Positions 1 to 7,235 of a stretch of DNA of 30,932 nt are shown piece after piece. Made by a program: the position numbers and the translations under genes. The stretch comes from WHTB01 sp050699035 (GTDB lineage Bacteria > Actinomycetota > Actinomycetes > Propionibacteriales > Nocardioidaceae). A model generated the notes under the pieces. That model was not told the origin of the DNA, did no database searches, and worked only from the letters and a program-made list of their open reading frames with translations. Each line of letters begins with the position of its first letter. The stretch's first letter is position 1. The stretch lies in the NCBI GenBank assembly GCA_050699035.1, contig JBOHDE010000015.1, positions 1 through 30,932 of the forward strand, written 5' to 3'.

Positions 1-1
1 G

Positions 2-1771
2 GCCGGCGGCCGGCTGACGCCAGAGCGGGTCCGCGACTGGGCCGGGCGCGGCCGGGCGGCCGGCTGGGAGCTCGTCGTGATGTACGGGCAGACCGAGGCG
101 ACCGCGCGGATGGCGTGGCTGCCGCCGCACCTGACCGCCGAGCGGCCCGGCAGCATCGGCGTCCCGGTCCCCGGCGGTGCCCTCCGGATCGACCCGGTGC
201 CGGAGGCGACCGATGCCGGCATCGGCGAGCTCGTCTACACCGGACCCAACGTGATGCTGGGGTACGCCACCGCCCGCGCCGACCTGGCTCGCGGTGCCGA
301 TCTGACCGAGCTCCGCACCGGCGACCTGGCCCGCGAGGTCGACGGTCTCGTCGAGCTGGTCGGGCGCCGCGGCCGGCACGCCAAGCTGTTCGGCCTGCGG
401 CTCGACCTCGACGACCTCCAGACCGTCGTCGGCGACGCCGACACCGAGGTGCGCTGCGTCGTCGTCGACGACGTACTCCACGCGTTCGTCACCCGCCGCC
501 GGGTCGCCGACCGGGTGACCGCGGCCCTGTCGCGGGCCAGCGGGCTACCGTCCAGCGCGGTCCGCGTGACGACCCTCGACCGGTTCCCGCTCACCCGCAC
601 CGGCAAGCCCGACCAGGCCGCTCTCGCCGACCACGCCCGCGCGCTCGCCGTCCCTGACGAGGCCGACCCCGGCGCCACTGGCCCCGAGGCCATCCGACGC
701 GACTTCGCGGTCGTACTCGGCCGACCCGATGCCACCACCGACGACACGTTCGTCGGCCTGGGCGGCGACTCGCTCTCCTACGTCGAGCTCGCGACCCGAC
801 TCGGTCGCCGGCTCGGCGAGCTGCCGGGCGACTGGCACACCCGCACCGTCGCCGACCTCGCCGCGACCGCCGATCCAGGTGGCGGCGTACGGCTCGACAC
901 CAGCGTGGTGCTGCGGGCACTCGCGATCTTCGCGATCGTGGGCACGCACGCCAACCTGTTCACCGTCGTCGGCGGCGCCCACCTGCTGCTCGCCGTGGCC
1001 GGCCACAACTTCGCCCGGTTCCAGCTCGGCGGCCAGACCCGCGAACGGCGACTGCGCCACGGGCTGGCGTCGCTGGCACAGCTGGTGCTGCCGGCGTCAC
1101 TGTGGATCGGCGGGGTCGCGCTGGTGACCGGCTTCTACCAACCGACGACGGCGCTCTTCCTCAACGGCCTGGTCGGCAGCGACGGCTGGACCGTCCAGTG
1201 GCAGTTCTGGTTCCTGGAGGCCCTGGTCTGGGTGACCGTGGCAGCCCTGGCCCTGGTCGCGGTCCCTGCATTCGACCGGCTGGAACGGCGGGCGCCGTAC
1301 GCCGTCGCGCTGGGACTGGTCCTCACCACGCTCGCACTCCGCTTCGGCTGGGCCGGTCCGCACGCCGGCGAGACCGAGCGCTACACGGTCGGCGTGGTGG
1401 CGTGCTGGTTCGCGCTCGGCTGGGCCGCGACCCGCGCCGACACGACGGCCCGCCGGTGGACCGTCACCGGCCTGGCCGTGCTCGGCACCGTCGGCTTCTT
1501 CGGCGACCCGCTGCGCGAGGCGCTGGTGGTGACGGGGATCGCACTGCTCGTCCACGTGCCGGCGCTCCGGGTGCCGCGGCTGCTGGTGACGCCGGTCTCC
1601 GCACTCGCCTCGGCCTCGTTGTTCGTCTACCTGACCCATTGGCAGGTCTACCCCCATCTCGAGGACGTCTTCCCGCTCGGCGCCACGCTCGCCTCGTTCG
1701 CGGTGGGACTCGGGATCTGGCTGGCCTGCCGCCCGCTGCTGCGACGGGTCGGCCGACTGGTCCGCCGCTGA
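2..1771 (+). CDS. Adenylation-carrier-membrane acyltransferase fusion (5' end outside window)
   Basis: The reading frame is open from base 2, so the start lies upstream; 589 residues are visible. Residues 1-~215 are the C-terminal part of an AMP-binding (ANL) enzyme, with the YGQTEAT motif, a TGD motif, a GRRGRHAKLFGLR hinge and a TRTGKPD segment carrying the usual catalytic lysine. Residues ~220-290 are a phosphopantetheine carrier domain, with GGDSL giving the attachment serine. The rest (~295-589) is strongly hydrophobic, about ten membrane segments, and begins with RALAIFAIVGTHA, which resembles the first helix and conserved histidine of acyltransferase-3 proteins. The likely chemistry is activation of a carboxylic acid as AMP ester, loading on the carrier, and transfer by the membrane domain to a lipid, sugar or peptide at the membrane. 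The acid and the acceptor cannot be told. Domain calls are firm for the first two and good for the third. Confidence 0.85.
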   Translation, partial: AGGRLTPERVRDWAGRGRAAGWELVVMYGQTEATARMAWLPPHLTAERPGSIGVPVPGGALRIDPVPEATDAGIGELVYTGPNVMLGYATARADLARGADLTELRTGDLAREVDGLVELVGRRGRHAKLFGLRLDLDDLQTVVGDADTEVRCVVVDDVLHAFVTRRRVADRVTAALSRASGLPSSAVRVTTLDRFPLTRTGKPDQAALADHARALAVPDEADPGATGPEAIRRDFAVVLGRPDATTDDTFVGLGGDSLSYVELATRLGRRLGELPGDWHTRTVADLAATADPGGGVRLDTSVVLRALAIFAIVGTHANLFTVVGGAHLLLAVAGHNFARFQLGGQTRERRLRHGLASLAQLVLPASLWIGGVALVTGFYQPTTALFLNGLVGSDGWTVQWQFWFLEALVWVTVAALALVAVPAFDRLERRAPYAVALGLVLTTLALRFGWAGPHAGETERYTVGVVACWFALGWAATRADTTARRWTVTGLAVLGTVGFFGDPLREALVVTGIALLVHVPALRVPRLLVTPVSALASASLFVYLTHWQVYPHLEDVFPLGATLASFAVGLGIWLACRPLLRRVGRLVRR

Positions 1772-1884
1772 CCCACGCTTCGATACCGTCAGCGAGACGA
1801 AAGTGTCGTCCCGCCGTGGTCGGTGACGACCATCGGGTGTCGCACCAAGCCTGGTGCCACGCTCACCTGAGGAGGAACGACCCG

Positions 1885-2253
1885 ATGAAGTACCTGATCA
1901 TGATGCATGTCGACCCCACCGTCTTGGAGCAGCTGACCGACGAGCAGCAGACGGCGATCGGAAGCGGCCACGCCGCGTTCATGCAGACCACGAAGGACAG
2001 CGGCGAGTTCCTGTCTACGAACGCGCTCGCCGACCCCAGCCAGTCCAAGGTCGTACGTTCCAAGAACGGGACCCCCGACGTCACCGACGGTCCGTTCGTC
2101 GAGGCCAAGGAGTTCATGGGCGGTTACTACCTGATCGACGTCGAGGACGAGTCGCGCGCCGTCGAGCTGGCCAAGCTGATCCCCGACGCCTCCATCGACG
2201 GGCTCGCGCTGGAGATCCGGCCGGTGATGTTCTCCGACGGGGCAGACATGTGA
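1885..2253 (+). CDS. YCII/DGPF-domain protein, partner of ECF42 sigma factor
   Basis: This 122-aa protein has the family signature near residues 71-77 (DGPFVEAKE) followed by GGYYLIDV, typical of YCII-related (DGPF) ferredoxin-like fold proteins. It has no signal or membrane segment, so it is cytoplasmic. The start ATG has a strong ribosome site, GAGGAGG at 1869-1875, nine bases upstream. Its stop overlaps the GTG of the following sigma factor by four bases (GTGA), so the two are translationally coupled. DGPF proteins are the conserved genomic partners of ECF42 sigma factors. Their biochemical role, as sensor, enzyme or target, is not settled. A second such pair is at 27861-29457. Confidence 0.9.
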   Translation: MKYLIMMHVDPTVLEQLTDEQQTAIGSGHAAFMQTTKDSGEFLSTNALADPSQSKVVRSKNGTPDVTDGPFVEAKEFMGGYYLIDVEDESRAVELAKLIPDASIDGLALEIRPVMFSDGADM

Positions 2254-3467
2254 ACAGCCCGCCGCCGAGCGAGGGCGCGTGGCGCGACCTGGCGCCGCGC
2301 GCGCTCGCGCGGCTGCTTCGCATGTACGGACCGGGCCAGTTCGACCTGTGTGAGGACGCCGTCCAGGACGCCCTGCTGGACGCGCACAAGCAGTGGGCCA
2401 CCAACCCGCCCGACGACCCTCTCGGTTGGCTCGTCACCGCTGGCCGACGGCGTTACATCGACCGAGTCCGGTCTGATGTTCGTCGCCGCGAGCGGGAGGC
2501 CAAGGTCGCCCGGCTGACCGAGCCACTCGTACCCGCGTCGTCCGAGGTCGATGACAGCCTGCTCATCCTCCAGCTGTGCTGCCATCCCGAGCTCCCGCGG
2601 GCGGGGCAGATCGCGCTCACCCTCCGAGCCGTGTGTGGACTCACAACCGCCCAGATCGCCAACGTCTACCTGCTTCCCGAAGCGACCGTGGCCCAGCGCA
2701 TCACCCGAGCCAAACGACGGCTCACCGACCTCGGTCGAGGGTTCCCCGACCCGGGCCAGACCGAGGAACGGCTTCCCGCCGTACTCAACGTGCTCTATCT
2801 GATGTTCACCGAGGCGCACCACACGACGACCGGGGCCCCGGCGCGGGACACCGACCTCGCCGGCGAGGCCCTGCACCTCGCCCGCCAGCTTCGTGCGGGC
2901 TTCACCACCAACACCGAGGTCACCGGCCTGCTCGCCTTGATGCTCCTCACCGAGGCACGCCAACCCGCCCGCATCACCGCAGGTGGCGAGCTCGTCGCCC
3001 TTGACGAGCAGGACCGCACCCGGTGGAACAAACCGTTCATCGCCGAGGGGTTACGGCTGCTCGACCGCTCGGTCCCTGATGCGACGCCCGGTCCGTACCT
3101 CATCCAAGCCTGCATTGCCGCCCTGCACGCTCAGGCGGCCACCGTCGCGACCACCGACTGGGCGGAGATCCTGGCGCTCTACCGGCTGCTGGAGATCACC
3201 ACGGACGGCCAGAACCCCACCATCAGGCTCAACCGGATCGTCGCCGAGGCGTTGGTCCACGGTCCCGGCGCGGCGCTCGACCTGGTGGACCAGCTCAAGG
3301 ACCAGCACCCCGACCTGCCGCGCCTCCATGCCGTACGAGCCGACCTCCTGGAGCGGAGTGGCGACACGACCGCGGCCGCCGCCGACTACCGGACAGCGAT
3401 CAAGGCCGCTCGCAACCTGGCAGAGCAACGCCACCTGGTGCGGAAGCTCCGCCAGCTCGACCTCTGA
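2250..3467 (+). CDS. ECF42-type RNA polymerase sigma factor with long TPR-like C-terminus
   Basis: The protein is 405 aa, about twice a minimal ECF sigma factor. The N-terminal region 2 contains LCEDAVQDALLDAHKQW and GWLVTAGRRRYIDRVR. Region 4 is near residues 130-170 (LTLRAVCGLTTAQIANVYLLPEATVAQRITRAKRRL). The remaining ~230 residues are alpha-helical (ALLDAR-like repeats ending in RADLLERSGDTTAAAADYRTAI) and match the SnoaL-free, TPR-like extension of the ECF42 group. The start is taken as GTG 2250, which overlaps the stop of the DGPF gene; it gives the expected N-terminus. No anti-sigma gene is adjacent. In this group the C-terminal extension is thought to regulate activity. Targets are unknown, often the DGPF operon itself. 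Confidence 0.88.
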   Translation: MNSPPPSEGAWRDLAPRALARLLRMYGPGQFDLCEDAVQDALLDAHKQWATNPPDDPLGWLVTAGRRRYIDRVRSDVRRREREAKVARLTEPLVPASSEVDDSLLILQLCCHPELPRAGQIALTLRAVCGLTTAQIANVYLLPEATVAQRITRAKRRLTDLGRGFPDPGQTEERLPAVLNVLYLMFTEAHHTTTGAPARDTDLAGEALHLARQLRAGFTTNTEVTGLLALMLLTEARQPARITAGGELVALDEQDRTRWNKPFIAEGLRLLDRSVPDATPGPYLIQACIAALHAQAATVATTDWAEILALYRLLEITTDGQNPTIRLNRIVAEALVHGPGAALDLVDQLKDQHPDLPRLHAVRADLLERSGDTTAAAADYRTAIKAARNLAEQRHLVRKLRQLDL

Positions 3468-3486
3468 GCATCTGGGCTGGACGACG

Positions 3487-4131
3487 TCAGTGCTGCTCGG
3501 GGGCCTGGCCGACGGGACTGATCGCCGCAGCGACCTGGTCGCCCTCACTGACGTCTTTGGCGCAGCCGAGCCCGTCGAGGACCACGCGCACCAGACGTCC
3601 TACCTGGTCGGGATCCGCAGCCTGACCGGCGGCCGGCAGCGCGTACAGGCAGTACCAGGCGAGCTCGTCGACGCTCACGTCCGTCCGCACGAGACCGTCC
3701 TCGGCTGCCTCCTCGATAAGCTCCGCGAAGACGCGGCGCAGACGGTCCTCGGCATCGGCGACCTCGGGACCGCGATGCACGAGCGCCCTGACGTCGGTTG
3801 ACACGTGTTGCTGACGGTGGAAGCAGATCGACGCATATGCACGCACGACCGCTACCAGCCGGGAACTCACTGGCTCGGAGTCACGGCGCAAGTCGTCGAG
3901 CGTCTGCAAGTGCCCCTCGACGTGCCGCGCATGGTGCGCGACCAGGATCGACTCGACATCGGTGAAGTACTTGTACAGCGTGGCTCGACCGATCCCGGCG
4001 GCCTTTGCCACCTGGGACATCGTCAGCGCGAGAGGGCCATGCTCCTCGGCCAAGTGCCAGGCCGCCTCCGTGATCGCATCCCGAACGGCCCGACGATGAC
4101 TGTCGATCGACTCTTCCCACAGCTTCGGCAC
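3487..4131 (-). CDS. TetR-family transcriptional regulator
   Basis: This 214-aa protein has an N-terminal TetR helix-turn-helix (residues ~18-62: AITEAAWHLAEEHGPLALT, then MSQVAKAAGIGRATLYKYF) and a variable ligand-binding helical C-terminus. It lies convergent with the sigma factor at 3467 and divergent from the membrane gene pair at 4238-4914. By the usual TetR arrangement it most likely represses that pair and itself. The start is uncertain: GTG at 4131 (VPKLWEES) or GTG at 4146 (VYDRGVPKL). The stretch GGACAGG just upstream could serve either. The open frame continues to 4446 but the extra N-terminus is not TetR-like and would cover the divergent gene. The ligand is unknown. Confidence 0.88.
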   Translation of the reverse strand: MPKLWEESIDSHRRAVRDAITEAAWHLAEEHGPLALTMSQVAKAAGIGRATLYKYFTDVESILVAHHARHVEGHLQTLDDLRRDSEPVSSRLVAVVRAYASICFHRQQHVSTDVRALVHRGPEVADAEDRLRRVFAELIEEAAEDGLVRTDVSVDELAWYCLYALPAAGQAADPDQVGRLVRVVLDGLGCAKDVSEGDQVAAAISPVGQAPEQH

Positions 4132-4161
4132 ACCCCGATCGTACACCCTGTCCGCGGCTAC

Positions 4162-4193
4162 GACACTATGACTTGAATGCAATACACTGTGTC
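4162..4193. promoter_or_regulatory. Candidate TetR operator / promoter in divergent intergenic region
   Basis: This is the only AT-rich stretch between the TetR gene and the small membrane gene. It has 5-bp inverted arms GACAC (4162-4166) and GTGTC (4189-4193). A TACACT hexamer at 4184-4189 could act as a rightward -10 element. The arms are short, so this is a placement by context more than by sequence strength. Confidence 0.3.
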
Positions 4194-4237
4194 TCGTACA
4201 TGCGAAGGATCGCCAGCCGCCGACCGAGGAGACAGCG

Positions 4238-4408
4238 ATGACAGACGGCGCACCCCACCCCAAGAACAACCCGGCCGCCGATGCCCCTCCTGGACTCCCC
4301 CGGTGGGTCAAGCTGCTGGCAGTCGGCGCTCTCATCGCCGGGATCGTGCTGGTGGTGGCGATGCTCCTCGTTGGCGGCGAGCACGGCGCAGGGATGCACG
4401 GCCGATGA
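4238..4408 (+). CDS. 56-aa single-pass membrane peptide
   Basis: The short gene begins with ATG at 4238 after a good ribosome site (GAGGAG, 4226-4231). It encodes a Pro/Ala-rich N-terminus, one hydrophobic helix (residues ~26-45, LAVGALIAGIVLVVAMLLVG) and a His/Gly-rich tail (GGEHGAGMHGR). Its stop overlaps the start of the next gene by four bases (ATGA), which strongly supports that it is translated. The HGAGMH tail could bind a metal, but this is only a guess. It is probably the small partner of the DUF2269-like protein and under control of the divergent TetR. Confidence 0.7.
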   Translation: MTDGAPHPKNNPAADAPPGLPRWVKLLAVGALIAGIVLVVAMLLVGGEHGAGMHGR

Positions 4409-4914
4409 TGTCCCCGGGGACCCGGAAGCTCTTGCTGACGGTCCATGTGACCAGCTCCGTTGGCTGGCTCGGCGCGATCGCGGCGTACATCGCCCTCAAC
4501 GTGTCCGCCCTGGCCGGCGATGACGAGCAGACCATCCGGGCGGCGTACCTCATGATGGACGTCGTGATGCGGTACGCCCTGATCCCGCTGGCGACCGCCT
4601 CACTCGCGACCGGGATCGCTCAGGCCCTGGGGACACCATGGGGTCTGTTCCGGCACTACTGGGTGACGATCAGCCTGGCGCTCACTACCTTCGCGTACGC
4701 GATCCTTGTGCTGCACCTGCCGACCGTCGAGGGCATGGCTTCGGTCGCCGCAGATCCGCACGGGGACCTCACAGAGCTCGGCGGCGACCTCTTCCACTCC
4801 GTCGGCGGCCTGGTCGTGCTCTTGGTCCCGCTGACCCTGAACATCTACAAGCCCCGTGGGATGACGCGCTATGGCTGGCGTCGCACCCGCGACCTCACGA
4901 CTCGGGGAACCTGA
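4405..4914 (+). CDS. DUF2269-like integral membrane protein
   Basis: The 169-aa protein has four hydrophobic segments (around residues 7-29, 48-72, 85-105, 125-145). It starts with LLLTVHVTSSVGWLGAIAAY, a pattern I associate with DUF2269-like actinobacterial membrane proteins that carry a conserved His in the first helix and further His residues (HLPT, FHSVGG). The start is ATG 4405 or the immediately following ATG 4408; 4405 overlaps the previous stop. It is coupled to the 56-aa peptide and probably TetR-regulated. Function is unknown. Family assignment is from memory and moderate in confidence. Confidence 0.75.
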   Translation: MMSPGTRKLLLTVHVTSSVGWLGAIAAYIALNVSALAGDDEQTIRAAYLMMDVVMRYALIPLATASLATGIAQALGTPWGLFRHYWVTISLALTTFAYAILVLHLPTVEGMASVAADPHGDLTELGGDLFHSVGGLVVLLVPLTLNIYKPRGMTRYGWRRTRDLTTRGT

Positions 4915-4982
4915 GCATCGCCTGAAATGATCCTTGGCGCGAGCAGGACGACCCGGACCGATCTCGGTGTGGATGGGCTACT

Positions 4983-5045
4983 TCACCCCTCGAACCGACA
5001 GTATCGGCCCCGATTCCGCGCTCAAAATGTCGGTTCGGAGGGTGA
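4983..5045. repeat. 18-bp imperfect inverted repeat, 27-bp spacer
   Basis: The left arm 4983-5000 is TCACCCCTCGAACCGACA. The right arm 5028-5045 is its reverse complement with two adjacent mismatches, and the inner ten bases match exactly. The right arm begins with TGTC and the left arm ends with GACA, so the ends resemble insertion-sequence termini facing each other. A hairpin or regulator site is equally possible. It sits directly upstream of a collapsed AraC gene. Confidence 0.6.
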
Positions 5046-5087
5046 CGTTGTGGCCGACGGACATGTCGCGGGGCTTAACCTGGGTCG

Positions 5088-5241
5088 ATGGTCGTGTCGT
5101 ACCGCGAGTACGCGCCTCCCGTCGGGCTGGGTCAGCCTGGCCGGCTACTCGAGCCAGGCCCACATGAGCGAGGACGTACGTCGGCTCACGGGCACGACAC
5201 CTGTCCGATTCCTGAAAGACGCCGCAGTCACCGCCGCCTAA
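5088..5241 (+). pseudogene. AraC-family regulator remnant (N- and C-terminal ends joined)
   Basis: Two frames carry the two ends of one gene. From ATG 5088 the frame reads MVVSYREYAPP, a typical opening of AraC-family regulators of the DUF6597/AraC type. In the +1 frame, bases ~5131-5241 read LAGYSSQAHMSEDVRRLTG then TTPVRFLKDA to a TAA. That is the second recognition helix and end of an AraC DNA-binding domain. About 200 or more residues between them are missing and the frames do not agree, so an internal deletion has destroyed the gene. The identity of the C-terminal part is firm; the N-terminal match is good but short. Confidence 0.75.
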
Positions 5242-5251
5242 CCTCGCTGGC

Positions 5252-6139
5252 ATGAGCATCGACATCGCCTCCGCGAAACAGTTCATCCACGCCAACGGTC
5301 GACTCGTCGACCGCCACCGGCTGGCGACCGTCATCGACGGTGCCCCCGTCGCACCGGTCCTGGCCGCGCTACGCCCGTACCAGAACCCCGACGGCGGTTT
5401 CGGTCACGCGCTCGAACCCGATGTCCGGTGCCCCGGCAGCCAGCCCGCAAGCACGCTGCATGCCCTGGAGGTGCTGCTCGACGTCGGGGCGCCTGACGAC
5501 CCACTCGTCTCCGACGCGGCGGCCTGGATCGCCTCCATCGCCGGACCCGATGGCGGGGTGGCGACGGTGCTCCCGAGCGCCGACGGCTACCCGCGCGCTC
5601 CCTGGATGGAGCCTTCGGCCGAGAGCGGCTTTCTCACCTACGCGCTGGCGGCCAAGCTCTGGTACGCGGGCTCGACCGAGCCGTGGCTGGCGCGCGCCAC
5701 CGAGTGGTGCTGGACCCAGCTGGACCGGCCGGAACCGGTCGGCGGCTACACGGTGAAGTTCGCCATCGACTTCCTCGACGCTGTCCCCGATCCGCCTCGC
5801 ACCACCGCCGCGTTGGAGCGGCTACGACCCGCGCTGGGAGCGGACGGATGCCTGGCCATTCCGGACGGCACCGAGGACGAGAAGCTCACCCCGCTCGACA
5901 TCTCCCCCTCCCCCGGCCTGGCGAGTCGGACGTTGTTCGCCAGCGACCAGATCGAGGCCGATCTGGACCGCATCGAGGCGGGCCAGCTCGCCGACGGCGG
6001 GTGGACGGTCGACTTCTTGCAGTGGTCGCCCGGCCAGGCCTTGGAGTGGCGCGGCATCGCAACCGTCCTCGCCCTGCGTGTGCTGCAAGCCAACGGCCGC
6101 CTCCAGTTCTCGAGCGGTGATCAGAACAGGCCGAGCTGA
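5252..6139 (+). CDS. Terpenoid-cyclase / prenyltransferase-fold (alpha-alpha barrel) protein
   Basis: The protein has 295 aa, with QNPDGGFGHALEPD near residues 44-57 and QLADGGWTVDF near residues 246-256. These QxxDGGF/GW repeats are typical of squalene-hopene-cyclase and prenyltransferase beta-subunit-like alpha/alpha barrels. There is no signal peptide or membrane segment. It is roughly half the size of a true cyclase and I do not see a DxDD catalytic motif, so the name only describes a fold. Many actinobacteria carry such stand-alone proteins of unknown role. The start ATG at 5252 has only a weak ribosome site. The 3' end overlaps the convergent HEPN gene by 19 bases. Confidence 0.7.
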   Translation: MSIDIASAKQFIHANGRLVDRHRLATVIDGAPVAPVLAALRPYQNPDGGFGHALEPDVRCPGSQPASTLHALEVLLDVGAPDDPLVSDAAAWIASIAGPDGGVATVLPSADGYPRAPWMEPSAESGFLTYALAAKLWYAGSTEPWLARATEWCWTQLDRPEPVGGYTVKFAIDFLDAVPDPPRTTAALERLRPALGADGCLAIPDGTEDEKLTPLDISPSPGLASRTLFASDQIEADLDRIEAGQLADGGWTVDFLQWSPGQALEWRGIATVLALRVLQANGRLQFSSGDQNRPS

Positions 6140-6576
6140 TCGATGAGGCCCTCGGCAGCGGTGATGATCGCCTGTGCGTGCTCGATCGCCTCGGTCGCCT
6201 CATCGACGGTTGCGTCGTCGCCGGGGCGCGCGGGGTACTCCAGCTCGTTGCGACGTCGCCGCAAGGCGCCGAACTGCCGGAGGCCGGGACCGAACTGTGC
6301 CCGCACCGCTTGCTCGACGGCGTAGTGGCCACCCTTAGTCGTGGGTCGTAGGCCTTGATGCGCGAGCAGTGCGGTCAGTGCCTGTCGCGCTGCGTCGTAG
6401 GCGAGCACGAACGCAGAGTCGGGATCGCGCTCCGTGGCCGTCGTCGCCGTCTCCAGTGTGATGGCGGCCTTCTCCAGGAGGCGCTCGCCGTTGGCGGCTT
6501 CGCCGGTGAGCTTCTGCAGGTCACCAGATGCGATAAGCGATCCGATCTCGGCCTCGCCGCGCTTCCATCGGGCCAT
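6121..6576 (-). CDS. HEPN-domain protein (probable toxin of MNT/HEPN pair)
   Basis: This 151-aa, wholly helical protein carries the HEPN signature late in the chain, residues 106-115 (RRRRNELEYP), where the RN dipeptide and following Tyr match HEPN families. The canonical Rx4-6H ribonuclease motif has Tyr in place of His here. An upstream helix (FVLAYDAARQALTALLAHQG) matches the first HEPN helices. Its ATG shares one base with the stop of the nucleotidyltransferase gene (TGATG), so the two are co-translated. In known pairs the HEPN protein is an RNase toxin and the MNT protein modifies it by adding AMP. Whether this one is an active RNase is open because of the His-to-Tyr difference. Confidence 0.82.
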   Translation of the reverse strand: MARWKRGEAEIGSLIASGDLQKLTGEAANGERLLEKAAITLETATTATERDPDSAFVLAYDAARQALTALLAHQGLRPTTKGGHYAVEQAVRAQFGPGLRQFGALRRRRNELEYPARPGDDATVDEATEAIEHAQAIITAAEGLIDQLGLF

Positions 6577-7166
6577 CAGTCCGCCAACTCACGATTGTCG
6601 AGAACGACAGAGAACGCCGATGCCGTGATCTGGGCGACCAGCGCATCGGCCGGGTCGTCCCACTGTTGTGGCGTGCGGACGACGGGGTTGACCTCGATGC
6701 CGAGCCGAGCCCGCGCCCGGTCCGCCGCCTCGTAGAGATCGGCGCGATCGACTTTGCCGATCACCAGCACGTCGATGTCATGTGGCGGAGGGCCTACCTC
6801 GCCGGCGTACCGAGCGGCCCAGGACCCGAAGATCACCACCTGCTGTGCACCGGGGATAGCGAACTCTTCGGCGACAACTGCTTTCGGACCGAAGGTGACT
6901 TCCAGCAGTTGAGTCAGGGCAAGAGCGGCGGGGTGGTTGTTGTTGGCACGCACCAGTCGGTTGCGTCCAAGCGTGCGACTGGTGATGAGGCCCGCCTCGT
7001 CCAGACGAACGACCTCGCGATGCAGTGTGGACAGTGCCACCCCCAGGCGAGTAGCGAGGTCGCTCACGCCGAACTCCTGGTCGGGGTGCAGCATGAGCCA
7101 CATCAGCAGCTCCGCTTGGTGCTGCGACCGGAAGACCGGAAGCAGCGCCGGCCCATCACTACGCAT
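6576..7166 (-). CDS. Winged-helix/minimal nucleotidyltransferase (MNT) antitoxin-type protein
   Basis: The protein is 196 aa. Residues ~15-75 form a winged helix (FGVSDLATRLGVALSTLHRE, then VVRLDEAGLI). Residues ~105-190 are a polymerase-beta-type nucleotidyltransferase with GSWAAR (G114-S115) and DIDVLVIG (D130, D132), the metal-binding GS...DxD motif. The MNT would AMPylate the neighbouring HEPN protein and the wing would bind the operon promoter, so one protein may serve both as antitoxin and repressor. ATG 7166 is chosen because a promoter with TATATT at 7173-7178 places transcription start at this ATG (leaderless); a TTG start at 7202 would overlap that promoter's -35. Confidence 0.88.
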   Translation of the reverse strand: MRSDGPALLPVFRSQHQAELLMWLMLHPDQEFGVSDLATRLGVALSTLHREVVRLDEAGLITSRTLGRNRLVRANNNHPAALALTQLLEVTFGPKAVVAEEFAIPGAQQVVIFGSWAARYAGEVGPPPHDIDVLVIGKVDRADLYEAADRARARLGIEVNPVVRTPQQWDDPADALVAQITASAFSVVLDNRELAD

Positions 7167-7172
7167 AACTGA

Positions 7173-7202
7173 AATATATCTCCCATCTAACAGTAGAGTC
7201 AA
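7173..7202 (-). promoter_or_regulatory. Leaderless promoter of the MNT/HEPN operon
   Basis: On the minus strand TTGACT (7197-7202) and TATATT (7173-7178) are separated by 18 bases. The ATG at 7166 follows the -10 by six bases, the usual geometry of leaderless actinobacterial transcripts. The region is clearly AT-richer than its surroundings. Confidence 0.7.
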
Positions 7203-7235
7203 TCGGCATCGAGAACCAGTCTTGGACGAACGCGG

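Noticed and set aside
1772..1884. Intergenic stretch before the first DGPF gene searched for promoter or RNA
   Set aside because: Apart from the ribosome site at 1869-1875 no -10/-35 pair, hairpin or repeat stood out.
1102..2253. Apparent 383-codon frame leading into the DGPF protein
   Set aside because: The first part is a shadow of the acyltransferase in another frame. The real start is ATG 1885 with a strong ribosome site.
4132..4446. N-terminal extension of the TetR frame
   Set aside because: It would run through the divergent promoter and the 56-aa gene, and its sequence is not TetR-like.
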